This document shows, piece by piece, positions 35,037 through 43,899 of a DNA stretch of 64,000 nt. This stretch comes from Lacticaseibacillus kribbianus (lineage in GTDB: Bacteria > Bacillota > Bacilli > Lactobacillales > Lactobacillaceae). Each line of letters opens with the position of its first letter. Position 1 is the first letter of the stretch. Below the pieces are notes generated by a model, which was not told where the DNA came from, searched no databases, and was given only the letters and a program-made list of their open reading frames with translations. The stretch covers positions 1,240,001 to 1,304,000 of the forward strand of contig NZ_JAIPUL010000001.1 of assembly GCF_020180945.1 (NCBI RefSeq), read 5' to 3'. The position numbers were made by a program, and so were the translations under genes.

Positions 35037-36304
35037 CGCGAATTGCAAGAACAAGTTAGCCACCCGGCCCAATCCCGAGTGTGACAGCCTGTTATCTATG
35101 AAGTTGGTGGGTTAGCCGGCGGTGGCTGCCTTGGCGGCCCGGCGCCGGACCCGATTAGATTCGGCATTGAACCGTTCTGTGGGGGTCTGGTACTTCAGGA
35201 TGAGTCGTGGGAGGTCGTTGATCTTGCGCGCGGACTCCGCCACGTCCTGTGGGCTTACGGTATCCAGAGACATACCTTTGGGGAAGTCTCGCCGGAGCAT
35301 TCGGTTGTGGGCTTCGTTGGTGCCGCGCTCGCTGGAGCGATATGGATGGGCGTAGTAGACGTCGGCCACACCATCGAGTACGCGCGATAGATCTGCGAAC
35401 TCCGAGCCATTGTCCGCCGTGATGGTCTTGATGACGTCACCATGGTCCTTGACGATTGTGCGCATGGCATGGTTGACCGAGTCCGCATCACGGCTATCAA
35501 TCAGGCGCACGAACTGGAAGCGAGTCTTGCGCTCAATGAGCGTCATCAGTACACTCTCCTGGCCATTGCGTTTACCGACCACGGTGTCTAGCTCGAAATT
35601 ACCGAACTCTCTGCGAGTGTCAACGCGCTTTGGCCTGTCGTCAATACTGCGCCCCGTCAACATACGCTTGAACTTGTGGTTGGCCTTGTGCTTCACGCGC
35701 CGACCCGTCTTCTCAAGCAAATCGATGTTCCTCACTTCCAACAGTTGCGCCTCAATGTAGTTGTAGAGCGTCGCCGTGCAGACCATCTCGTCGGGCAAGT
35801 ACAACCCCGCAGTCTTGGCCCGGCCGACCGCCGCGTCAGGTGACCACCCATCCTCGCGAAAGTGGGTCGTGAAGTAGGCGATGAAGTCCTGGACCTTCTC
35901 GAGCTTACGCGGGCGATGGCTGAGTTGGCGGTTATCCTGATAGCGTATCGGTGCTGTTTCAGGGCTGTACACGCGGTAGTACCTCAGCTTGCCGTTAACC
36001 TTCTTAACCTGGTCGATCTGACCGCGAGAGAGCTCGTTAGCGATGGTCTGACGATTGATGCCAAGGAGCGTGGCAATCTGGCGGTTAGACTCGCCGCGGG
36101 CGTGGAGGGCAGCAATTTCTCCTCGCTCAAGCAATGTTAGGTGGTGACCTTTGGTGTGGGACGTGATAAGCTGATCTTGCATCAAGACATCCTTCTCTCA
36201 TTGATTGTGTGGTAGCTTCAATGATAACAGGACTTTTGTCTTGGTGTTTTTTTATCGCCCGAATTTTGGAGCGAGGGTGGCTAACTTGATTCTAAAACGC
36301 GGGG
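35037..36304 (-). mobile_element. IS30-family insertion sequence, copy B (1268 bp)
   Basis: This has the same length as copy A and appears identical, but is in the opposite orientation. The base next to the outer side of each copy belongs to CTTT (25250-25253 before copy A, 36305-36308 after copy B). The inner flanks TCCCG and AAAT differ. It splits the EPS glycosyltransferase run without breaking a recognisable gene. Confidence 0.85.
35112..36182 (-). CDS. IS30-family transposase, copy B
   Basis: The protein is identical to that of copy A, with the same helix-turn-helix and TADNGSEF and SERGTNEAHNRML motifs. The frame is intact. The pair of inverted copies could invert or mobilise the 8.5 kb between them (wzx, wzy, licD and others). 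Confidence 0.93.
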   Translation of the reverse strand: MQDQLITSHTKGHHLTLLERGEIAALHARGESNRQIATLLGINRQTIANELSRGQIDQVKKVNGKLRYYRVYSPETAPIRYQDNRQLSHRPRKLEKVQDFIAYFTTHFREDGWSPDAAVGRAKTAGLYLPDEMVCTATLYNYIEAQLLEVRNIDLLEKTGRRVKHKANHKFKRMLTGRSIDDRPKRVDTRREFGNFELDTVVGKRNGQESVLMTLIERKTRFQFVRLIDSRDADSVNHAMRTIVKDHGDVIKTITADNGSEFADLSRVLDGVADVYYAHPYRSSERGTNEAHNRMLRRDFPKGMSLDTVSPQDVAESARKINDLPRLILKYQTPTERFNAESNRVRRRAAKAATAG

Positions 36305-36333
36305 CTTTCTTTCGTTGCTTAGGCTCACAATCT

Positions 36334-37398
36334 TTAATTGATCATTTCCCGAAAAAGGTTGTGATAAGCGTCTGCAAATTTTTCTGGTGAAAGGCGTCCC
36401 CGATATGAGAGATATTTTGAATCAGCCTCAAACGGCGTTCTTAGCGCACGCTCCAGTATCTCAGCCAAATTTTCACTGTTCTCCGCTTCGAAGACGGAGC
36501 CCAGATGATTATCTCTTATTATCTGCCCCAAGCTGCCGTGACTTGGTCCAATTATCTGATTCATCCCAAGTACCCCAAGACCTAACGGGCCACTGGCTCC
36601 ATCAAACACCTTACGGTAGGGAAGCACGATTATATCAGCAATATTCACCAGATCTGAGATCTCGTGCTCTGAAAGGTAACGAAGCTGTAGCCTTACGCTA
36701 TCCGAATATAAACTAGATTCTTCATCAATTTGTTTGCGCTTAATGTCCGACTCTTGACCCGCAACTATTAAGGTGAAGTTTTCTTTTATGTTCTGCAGAG
36801 CAACTAACAGTATATCGAGTCCCTTGTCATATCGAGTTCCTCCCAATGCGAGCAGCACTTTATCTTTATCCTGGATGCTTGATTGATGGCGAATATTACG
36901 ACGTTGCTCATCGTCGAGCTCACTAATCGATTCAAATACTGGATAAGTAACCTCAGTACAGTTTGAGATTCCGCACTGTTTTAAGTACAGACGCAAAGAT
37001 TTCGTGTGGACAACCCCGATATTCAATTTTTTAAACAACCGCTTAATACTAACTTTCCTCAAAAAGGAATATCGAATCTGATGGAAAGTTGCGATAAGTT
37101 TAAAATCACTTAATCGGCCCAAACCAAGACCAAAAAATCTGTACATGACATCGCCATAAACAAAATGAATGATTTGGTAATTACCGTTCTTAGCAATTTT
37201 CCTTACGGACTCAATCCAGCTAAGATACCCACGAAGACTCCTAACATTCTCACGAACAACAAACTGATCTATACCCGCCAACTCAGGAACACTTTCGGGA
37301 ATGACCACACTGCACCGATTTTTTTCGCGATACGCTAGCGCCTTAATATAAGGCAGATGATGCCCATCGATACTCGTATCAACATAAAGAATTTTCAT
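36334..37398 (-). CDS. Glycosyltransferase, GT4/GT1 type
   Basis: The 354-residue protein begins ILYVDTSIDGHHLPYIKAL and has GT-B features: IIHFVYGDVMYRFFG, LLALGGTRYDKGLDILL, TLIVAGQES, and a donor site near LPYRKVFDGASGPLGLGVLG. This last segment replaces the usual ExFGxxxxE motif, so it is a divergent member. It acts on the lipid-linked EPS intermediate in the cytoplasm. The ribosome site (TAGGAG) is unusually close to the ATG. The C-terminus lies 30 bases from the IS30 end and appears complete. Confidence 0.82.
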   Translation of the reverse strand: MKILYVDTSIDGHHLPYIKALAYREKNRCSVVIPESVPELAGIDQFVVRENVRSLRGYLSWIESVRKIAKNGNYQIIHFVYGDVMYRFFGLGLGRLSDFKLIATFHQIRYSFLRKVSIKRLFKKLNIGVVHTKSLRLYLKQCGISNCTEVTYPVFESISELDDEQRRNIRHQSSIQDKDKVLLALGGTRYDKGLDILLVALQNIKENFTLIVAGQESDIKRKQIDEESSLYSDSVRLQLRYLSEHEISDLVNIADIIVLPYRKVFDGASGPLGLGVLGMNQIIGPSHGSLGQIIRDNHLGSVFEAENSENLAEILERALRTPFEADSKYLSYRGRLSPEKFADAYHNLFREMIN

Positions 37399-37565
37399 CT
37401 CCTACACCCTTCTGCTCTCATGCATGCTTACTATCCTGTACCTAGATGCGCCTACCATTATCCTGCGTAAAACGAAGTATCTGCTATGTCGTTTTTTGAA
37501 TTCTATCCGACTAGACTTCATGTCGTATGTTTTCGCCTTAACGTGCATAGACCACCCATAAGGAA
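37399..37565. other. Short AT-rich gap between two glycosyltransferase genes
   Basis: No gene or clear hairpin is visible in these 167 bases. The gap is larger than the others upstream in this operon, which overlap or nearly touch. Confidence 0.3.
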
Positions 37566-38630
37566 TCAAGTAAATTGCTTGCTAAAAATCGATAGCACCT
37601 TGCTCACGTACCTTTCCTCTGAAAAGTTGTGCGATACTGTATCAAAATTCACTTTTGCCGTTTTCTCAAAATCTACTCTGCTCATACGCGACAAAAGTCT
37701 TTCCTTCGAATAACCCGCCTGAAGAACAATTCCATTAACACCGTCCTCGACTATATCAGGAATGCCCGCATGATTCGTTGTAATTATGACGTTCCCATTC
37801 CCCATAGCCTCGAGTATACTAATAGGCTGACCCTCCTTCGGGTATCTGGTAGGTAAGATAAAGAAGGTAGCTTTCCTTAGTAAAGTTCGCTTGGTTTCAC
37901 CTGATACGGTTCCGTGATACATCACACTACTCTCAAGTTTGTTATCTTGAATGAATTTAAAAAATTCAATCTTTTCGTTCTTATCAAAAAAGGCACCTGC
38001 GAAATCAAACACATAGCTTCCTCGATCTCTATCAAGTAAAGCTAACTCTAGAACATCATGATAGCCTTTGGAGCGAATCATATTTGAGAGATAAAGAATG
38101 TGCTGCGCACGTTTTGATGTGCAACTAAGTTTGCATTTGAGCTCTTCATCACTCATTCGATATTCATCATCGACACAGTTCTCAACGACAAATATTTTAA
38201 GTGGGTCAATCATTCCCATGAACAGCGGCTTGAGCGACTCTCCCAAAACAATCACACCGTTCAGCCGCTTCACTAGCGCATAGTTCAACGCTCTTTGCCA
38301 ATGGTCAACGTCCGTATCAACTAATTTTCGATAGTAGCCACCGTGAAGGTGAATCAAGCACGGTTTATGTTTTATCAAAATCAGCCCCATCAAAATCAGA
38401 TCGCGCAGATTGCCCATCTTTGTTTGGCTGATTGTCAGATAGTATAGATCAGAGCGGCTGAACAAGAGCCTTATTAGGTTAAGTAGAAAAAATCTATTAT
38501 TCGTCAGGCTAAGCTTAGAAAATTCAAATTGGGTATTTAAGTCAGAATTATATAGAGTCGCAATTGCCTTAGATAACCCGTGAATTGGGGGTGGAAATTG
38601 TCCGAGAAAGCAAACCCTCTTCTTACTCAT
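37566..38630 (-). CDS. Glycosyltransferase, GT4 type
   Basis: A 354-residue GT-B enzyme: CFLGQFPPPIHGLSKAI at the N-terminus, CLIHLHGGYYRKL, LYLSNMIRSKGYHDVLELAL, and the donor motif RYPKEGQPISILEAMGNGNV with E-x7-E, then GIPDIVEDGVNG. It adds one sugar to the repeat unit. The ATG overlaps the end of the preceding acyltransferase gene by 8 bases, indicating translational coupling. Codon use is AT-rich compared with the genes at the start of the operon. Confidence 0.9.
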   Translation of the reverse strand: MSKKRVCFLGQFPPPIHGLSKAIATLYNSDLNTQFEFSKLSLTNNRFFLLNLIRLLFSRSDLYYLTISQTKMGNLRDLILMGLILIKHKPCLIHLHGGYYRKLVDTDVDHWQRALNYALVKRLNGVIVLGESLKPLFMGMIDPLKIFVVENCVDDEYRMSDEELKCKLSCTSKRAQHILYLSNMIRSKGYHDVLELALLDRDRGSYVFDFAGAFFDKNEKIEFFKFIQDNKLESSVMYHGTVSGETKRTLLRKATFFILPTRYPKEGQPISILEAMGNGNVIITTNHAGIPDIVEDGVNGIVLQAGYSKERLLSRMSRVDFEKTAKVNFDTVSHNFSEERYVSKVLSIFSKQFT

Positions 38631-39183
38631 TAACGTTACTCCTGATTACGCGTCCTGGATTCCCCACAATCACACTTCCTGCCTCGAACTGCCCACTCAC
38701 GACCGTTCCGGCACCAACCACACACCCTTCCCCCAACTCAGTACCCTTGAGGATCAGGGCATTGCAACCAATGAAGCAGTTCTTGCCAACGTGGATCGGG
38801 CGCGTCCCGATTCTACGCGTATCATTAGCCAGCCTGGCCTCAATCTCAACGGGATGGAAGTCGTTATCGAGGATCTTCACATTCCCGCCAATCAGCGTCC
38901 CCTCGCCGATTGTAATCTCCTCGCGGGCATAAATCGTCGCACCGGAAATCCCGACGTGGTTACCGATTACGATTCTTGCGTTTGCCGTCCGTGTCACAAT
39001 GATTGTCCGCGAGTACAACCCGACCAGGTTCGATAGGAATGAGCTCTTGATCATCACATCGTCACCGATGTTCAGCGTGGCGCCTTTCTGGTTGAAGATC
39101 ACGGGCACACCCTTGAGCGTGACGCGCTTGCCGATCTTCACTTTGGTCAGACGCATCACGCCTTTGAACCAATTACTGTTCAT
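38623..39183 (-). CDS. Hexapeptide-repeat acyltransferase
   Basis: The 186 residues form a left-handed beta-helix protein of the WcaF/maltose-acetyltransferase kind: VIGNHVGISGATIYAREEIT, IGEGTLIGGNVKILDNDFHP with the catalytic His, then IHVGKNCFIGCNALILKGTE and VIVGNPGRVI at the end. It probably acetylates a sugar of the repeat unit. AGGAGGAG precedes the ATG. It overlaps the next gene by 8 bases and starts 18 bases after the upstream one. Confidence 0.88.
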   Translation of the reverse strand: MNSNWFKGVMRLTKVKIGKRVTLKGVPVIFNQKGATLNIGDDVMIKSSFLSNLVGLYSRTIIVTRTANARIVIGNHVGISGATIYAREEITIGEGTLIGGNVKILDNDFHPVEIEARLANDTRRIGTRPIHVGKNCFIGCNALILKGTELGEGCVVGAGTVVSGQFEAGSVIVGNPGRVIRSNVNE

Positions 39184-39200
39184 TGTGTGCTCCTCCTCAC

Positions 39201-40460
39201 TTATAGATTGACGATCTGGTCGCGGTAGCCCTGAACCGAGACCGTCTTGGTCAGCCCCGTCTCCAGCATCTGTCGACTGCGTTGCCCCATCTCCGCCAGC
39301 TCCGCGGGATGCGCCAGTAGCGTCGTGATGTTCTCCGCCACCTGCGTGTAATCCCCAGGCGTCGCAAGATAGCCGCCATTGTGTTCGCGGATCAATCGCT
39401 CCACTTCAGCCCCTTGCTCCAGCACCCCGAGCACCGGCTTCCCAGCAGCGGCGATGCCGTAGAACTTGCTTGGGCAGCTGACACCCTTGATGCCCTTGGC
39501 GTTGACGCACCAGTGCACATCGGCGGCATTGAGGCTGTAGATCAGGTCTTCTTTGGGCTGGTACGGAATGAAGGTCACGTTCTGCATGTCGTGTGCCGCC
39601 ACGTAGTCCTTCAGCGTCTGCAACACGGAGCCGGCACCGATGAAGGCGAAGACCACCTCGCGACCATCCGCGGCCTTGGTCCCGGCAGGAAACTTGGCGA
39701 TCACCTTGATCAGGTTCTCGAGGTCGTAGTACAACCCGATGTTGCCAGAATACATGATAATGAACTTGCCGTCTAATCCATACTGCTGCTTGAAGGCGAC
39801 CACATGCGGCTCGTCTGCCGGCAGCGGGCGGATCGCCTGCTCGTCGATCCAGTTGTTGATCATCGCCACTTTCGGCGCCTTGCCCGGCTTGAAGCGGCCC
39901 CGCAGCGTCTCCACCAGGTCGCGGCCGACAGTGATCACGAGGTCGCTTTGGCGGCAGCTGAACTTGTCGAGCGCCATCATCAGGCGCAGGACCAGCCGGT
40001 TTTGACTGTAGCCCACGGCCATGGTCTGCTCCGGGTTGAAGTCCTGAATATTATAGATGAACTTGGCGCGGCGCACCCACTTGCCCCACACCCCGAGCAG
40101 CCCGCCGAGGATCGGTGGCTGTGAGATGGAGAAGACGTAATCCTGGTGCCCCACCTTGAAGGTCGCGGCCATCGCGCCGAAGAAGTAGGCGAGGATGTTG
40201 CGGATGCGTGAGCGCTTGTTCTGCTTGCTGAAGGCCGGCACGCGGATGCGCAGAACCTTGATGCCGTTGATCGTCTCGCGATAGTACTTCTGCGTCTGGT
40301 ACGCCGGCGCGACAGTGCCGGAGTACGACGGGACCACACAGATCACGGTGATATCGAAGGTGTCGCGCATCCCCTCAGCCAGCTCTTGGAGGAGCTGGCC
40401 GGTCGAGGCGACGTCCGGGGTGTAGTAGTGGGCATAGATCAATAGTCGAGGCTTGGTCAT
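39201..40460 (-). CDS. Glycosyltransferase, WbuB-like GT4
   Basis: A 419-residue protein with LLIYAHYYTPDVASTGQLLQ at the N-terminus, FSISQPPILGGLLG, FIYNIQDFNPEQ, then IIMYSGNIGLYYDLENLI, AFIGAGS and VSCPSKFYGIAAAGKPVLG, the WbuB pattern for N-acetylfucosamine-type or related transferases. It is second in the operon, so it likely adds the second sugar. The donor is not proven; GDP-fucose made by the same locus is one possibility. It keeps the GC-rich codon use of the host, unlike the genes after 38.6 kb. Confidence 0.9.
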   Translation of the reverse strand: MTKPRLLIYAHYYTPDVASTGQLLQELAEGMRDTFDITVICVVPSYSGTVAPAYQTQKYYRETINGIKVLRIRVPAFSKQNKRSRIRNILAYFFGAMAATFKVGHQDYVFSISQPPILGGLLGVWGKWVRRAKFIYNIQDFNPEQTMAVGYSQNRLVLRLMMALDKFSCRQSDLVITVGRDLVETLRGRFKPGKAPKVAMINNWIDEQAIRPLPADEPHVVAFKQQYGLDGKFIIMYSGNIGLYYDLENLIKVIAKFPAGTKAADGREVVFAFIGAGSVLQTLKDYVAAHDMQNVTFIPYQPKEDLIYSLNAADVHWCVNAKGIKGVSCPSKFYGIAAAGKPVLGVLEQGAEVERLIREHNGGYLATPGDYTQVAENITTLLAHPAELAEMGQRSRQMLETGLTKTVSVQGYRDQIVNL

Positions 40461-40554
40461 TCAATTACTCCATTTCAAAAATATCCGCAAATGCAACAAG
40501 AAGCCTGGCCAGGCTGCCCGCCTGATCCAGACCTCCCCCATCAGTCTTCGTGCT

Positions 40555-41259
40555 TCAGATCCCCGTCGCCTTGAACACGATCGCCACGGTGCGCCCAACG
40601 ATCTGCAGGTCATTCCAGACCCCGCGGTGCTCGATGTAGTCGAGGTCCAGCTCCACCATCTCGTGGAAGCCAACATGGTTGCGGTCCCCGACCTGCCACA
40701 GGCCGGTGCAGCCTGGCTTCACTGCCAACCGCTGCATGTCGTACTCGGTGTACTCGGCGACCTCCCGCTGCAGCGGCGGGCGCGGCCCGACCAGGCTCAT
40801 GTCGCCGCACAGCACGTTCCAGAGCTGCGGCAGCTCATCGAGGCTGGTGCGACGGATGAACTTGCCGATCTCCGTGACGCGCGGGTCGTCCTTGATCTTG
40901 AACATCGCGCCTTCGACCTCGTTGCGGTCGAGCAGCGCCTTCAGCCGGGCCTCGGCGTCGACGCACATGGAGCGGAATTTGTACATGCGAAACTCCCGCC
41001 CGTCTTGACCGACGCGTGGTTGACTGAAGAAGACCGGTCCGTGGTCGTCCTGCTTGATCATGATTGCCAGGATCGCGAAAACAGGCGACAGCACGATCAG
41101 CCCCGCCGCGCTGGCCACGATATCGAAGGCGCGCTTGGCGAAGCGGTAACCGTACTGCCGCTCTAATAAGTCCACATTAATACGCGTGGCACTGTGCCCA
41201 TCCTGGTGCAGCTCAGGATCAGGCACAGCCGGCGCGGTGGTGACGTGCTGACTTTGCAT
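40555..41259 (-). CDS. Undecaprenyl-phosphate sugar-1-phosphate transferase (priming enzyme)
   Basis: A 234-residue polyprenyl-phosphate hexose-1-phosphate transferase with only the catalytic half of WbaP. It has the membrane helix AFDIVASAAGLIVLSPVFAI, GPVFFSQPRVGQDGREF, MYKFRSMCVDAE, RRTSLDELPQLWNVL, MSLVGPRPPLQREV, and a late KPGCTGLWQVGDRN. It loads the first sugar phosphate onto the lipid carrier and starts each repeat unit. It is the first gene of the minus-strand EPS run. The N-terminal 45 residues are a polar extension. GGGGAGAAC precedes the ATG. Confidence 0.93.
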   Translation of the reverse strand: MQSQHVTTAPAVPDPELHQDGHSATRINVDLLERQYGYRFAKRAFDIVASAAGLIVLSPVFAILAIMIKQDDHGPVFFSQPRVGQDGREFRMYKFRSMCVDAEARLKALLDRNEVEGAMFKIKDDPRVTEIGKFIRRTSLDELPQLWNVLCGDMSLVGPRPPLQREVAEYTEYDMQRLAVKPGCTGLWQVGDRNHVGFHEMVELDLDYIEHRGVWNDLQIVGRTVAIVFKATGI

Positions 41260-41283
41260 ATGTAAGTTCTCCCCTAAAAATGG

Positions 41284-41305
41284 CTACGGATTCCCCAATC
41301 CGTAG
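41284..41305 (-). promoter_or_regulatory. Leader hairpin before the priming enzyme gene
   Basis: CTACGGATT (41284-41292) pairs perfectly with AATCCGTAG (41297-41305) around CCCC. It lies in the presumed 5' leader 25 bases before the start codon and lacks a T-run, so it may shape message stability or translation rather than stop transcription. Confidence 0.5.
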
Positions 41306-41356
41306 TCGTTCCCCGATAATCGTCTATGCGTTTAACTTTATGAAACGTCTATCCCT

Positions 41357-41384
41357 ATCATAATTGATAACAATTCAAAGTCAA
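41357..41384 (-). promoter_or_regulatory. Promoter of the EPS operon
   Basis: On the minus strand TTGACT (41384-41379) and TATGAT (41362-41357) are spaced by 16 bases, with an AT-rich spacer. The predicted start is near 41350, about 90 bases upstream of the first gene. Confidence 0.7.
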
Positions 41385-41966
41385 TCGACTTTTATGGGAT
41401 TTCGTTAAGTTTCTTAAGGCCACTTAAAGAATGTGAAAAGCCAATCTTGAATATCGACTTTCACGGTGCGTTGTGATGCGGGTTATCCGAAGTATTTTTG
41501 CGATGAAAACGGACGGTGCAACTTCAGTAGACCGTATTCGTCCAGGCGAACGTGACCCGTTTCACGTGAAAACAAGCCCTCATATAAGTTGAGGTAAGAA
41601 TAGCGAGTTAGCGGCGTTTCAGCAGAGCTAAAAACGTCGAAAATCAACGAAAACACTTTGAAGTGTGCCATCTCTGTGCCACAACTTCATCCAAGGATAC
41701 CTTATCGGCGGTCATCTAAAACATGGATGATTGCCGTTTCTATCTCACCACTTTGCCGCGCGCGCCGTGCAGCGCGAAAGGCGCAAGCGCGAGCAAAGGG
41801 CGGTCGGCGTCAGCCGGCCGCCCATACCCCCAGTACTCTAACAGGGGGGTACTAAATACAACCAGATTGCCCGAACACAAGGTAGAGACACTTACGCAAC
41901 GGCGTTTCTGAATATACTACGAAAATGTGGATGGCACACCCAATCCACCATTTCATCAAATATAAA
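41385..41966. other. Long upstream region of the EPS operon with a parS-like site
   Basis: No gene is supported in these 580 bases. They hold a palindrome, CGTTTCACGTGAAAAC (41558-41573), close to the ParB-binding parS consensus, and a GC-rich stretch at about 41755-41825 with GCGCGCGCCGTGCAGCGC and CGGTCGGCGTCAGCCGGCCG. A C/G-run hairpin, CCCCCAGTACT near CAGGGGGGTACT, precedes IS1380 copy 2. The size suggests a regulatory region or a lost first gene. Confidence 0.45.
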
Positions 41967-43588
41967 CCTGGATTATTCATAGAATTTCAAAAAAGCAGCG
42001 CAATCCCATGATTCACACGGGACTGCGCTGCTTTGGTGTTTCACCCATTGGGTGCGCCTATATGCTAAGGTTGAGTCGACAAAAACCATCACGAAAGCGA
42101 GGCTTCACACCATCTCAACTTTAACCAGCTTATCCCTGCAATGCAATACCAATGTGACTGTGACCGCCGACGGCGGTCAACTTTCAAATGACGCCGGGCT
42201 CGTTTTGTTCCAAGAGTTTCTTCATCGTATCAACTTTAGGCAACTTGCCAATCAGTGCCTCAAGTTACCAGACCAACGACGATTCTGGAAGGCCTCGATG
42301 ATCGACATCTTCTTGGAAAAATTGTTGCTCGACGTTGCCGGGTATTTACATGACAGTAGTGCCAATGACTGGCAACGTGATCCCGTACTGGCGGCCACCT
42401 TGGGTAGCTCTCGGCTAGTCTCACAGCCCTCACTTTCACGGTTTTTCAAGCGCCTTGAAGACGCCGACCTAGATGACTTTCGGAAGCTTATCTGGCAAGT
42501 AGCCGCCTTGGCTTTCCGTCTTAGTGGTCAATCCCGCTTCGTGCTGGATATAGACTCAACGCATTGTGATACTTTCGGTAATCAAGAACGGTCCGCCTTC
42601 AACGCTCACTATATGGCCTATGGATATCACCCTCAGGTTGTATTTGATCAAGAGTCCGGGTTGCTCTTAGACGCCTTGATGCGCCCTGGCAATGAGTACA
42701 CCGGCAAGGAAGCCGATAAGTTCGTCGAGACAACTTTTTCGCGCCTATCGGCGCTCCCTCAAAGCACCAGCGTCATCATTCGAGGCGATTCGGGGTTTGC
42801 TGCGCCAAAATTTTACGAGATGTGCGACACACATGGCGTCGACTTTTTGGTTCGACTCAAGGCAAATTCAAAGCTTGGGAAGCTGGCAGAAACGGCCTTA
42901 GTGGATTGCCCTCCAAAATATGAAGAGAGCAAATGCGTCTACCACGAATTCAAGTATCAGGCCGCGTCATGGGGTAAAGCTCACCGTGTTATCGTATGTT
43001 CTACTCATACGGCAGATGAGCTAGTTCCCTGGAACCACGCATTCGTAGTGACCAGCCTGGCCTCCGAGGCTCCAGAGACTTTGTTCAAGACCTATAGACA
43101 GCGGGGCAATGCTGAGAACCAAATTAAGGAGCTGAAATGCGGGTTTGGCTTTGACAAAACAGACAGCTCAACTTTTGCACGGAACACTGCACGAGCCTTG
43201 ATCACCGGTATTGCCTATAACCTGGTTCAGCTCTTTAAACAGCTCTTTGTCTCGGAAGACCGTCGTTCAACCATCTCCTCGCTACGGTTCAGTCTCTTTC
43301 ACATCGCCGGTAGGATTACTTGGCACGCCCGTCGTGTGGTGATTCATCTTGCTTCTAACTATGTTTACAAGAACTGGTTTAGTCGGCTCATGGACGAAGT
43401 CCATCAGTTGGCGACCTGAACTGAATAACTGAATAGGTCGTGCGTCGAGCCGAAAACTGGGTCGGTCTGTTCGTGGTGCATCGATCACCAACTTCTCCGC
43501 TCAGTCAGTATTCGCAACGCTCCAAACGTTGCTTTCAGACCGGCCAGATGCGATTTCATGTCCCAAATACCGAGGTGAATAATCCAGG
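41967..43588 (+). mobile_element. IS1380-family insertion sequence, copy 2 (1622 bp)
   Basis: Same length, ends and orientation as copy 1, with only about half a dozen base differences. The right outer flank is GTTTA (43589-43593), matching the left outer flank of copy 1. Confidence 0.9.
42052..43419 (+). CDS. IS1380-family transposase, copy 2
   Basis: The frame is intact (455 residues if begun at the GTG at 42052). The ATG used as preferred start in copy 1 is ACA here, so this copy must start at the upstream GTG or another weak codon and may be expressed less. Catalytic motifs VLDIDST, VIIRGDSGF and GNAENQIKEL are unchanged. Other differences are Val for Met in TVTADGG and His for Arg in WGKAHRV. 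Confidence 0.85.
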   Translation: MRLYAKVESTKTITKARLHTISTLTSLSLQCNTNVTVTADGGQLSNDAGLVLFQEFLHRINFRQLANQCLKLPDQRRFWKASMIDIFLEKLLLDVAGYLHDSSANDWQRDPVLAATLGSSRLVSQPSLSRFFKRLEDADLDDFRKLIWQVAALAFRLSGQSRFVLDIDSTHCDTFGNQERSAFNAHYMAYGYHPQVVFDQESGLLLDALMRPGNEYTGKEADKFVETTFSRLSALPQSTSVIIRGDSGFAAPKFYEMCDTHGVDFLVRLKANSKLGKLAETALVDCPPKYEESKCVYHEFKYQAASWGKAHRVIVCSTHTADELVPWNHAFVVTSLASEAPETLFKTYRQRGNAENQIKELKCGFGFDKTDSSTFARNTARALITGIAYNLVQLFKQLFVSEDRRSTISSLRFSLFHIAGRITWHARRVVIHLASNYVYKNWFSRLMDEVHQLAT

Positions 43589-43593
43589 GTTTA

Positions 43594-43899
43594 TATTATA
43601 CTGAAAGTTATTCTTCCTGACTACTTTTCCTCATTTGTTATTGATTTAACAAACCCTGATAATTATTGTTATTAATTTGAACAAATGTGAATATCATGGC
43701 AGGAGCGCTTACCACTCCCGGAAGACTCATCAGCCTTATCATGACAGCCCTTATTCCGCCGGTGCACCGCCATTTATTTATTTTGTTGTGTTAACGCCGT
43801 CCCGGGTCTCCTCTTCCAGATGGCGAACCTGATGCGTTGGTCTCACGAAAAATATCTGTAATCCTCACCCCGGTGCCAGCAGTTTGTGAAAAAAAAGCG
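43594..43899. other. AT-rich right flank of the EPS block, no gene seen
   Basis: This is the chromosomal side of the right insertion boundary. It contains no supported gene. If the block were removed, it would join the 59-base leader of the rgg-like gene through one GTTTA, placing TATATTATA close to that leader. Confidence 0.4.
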
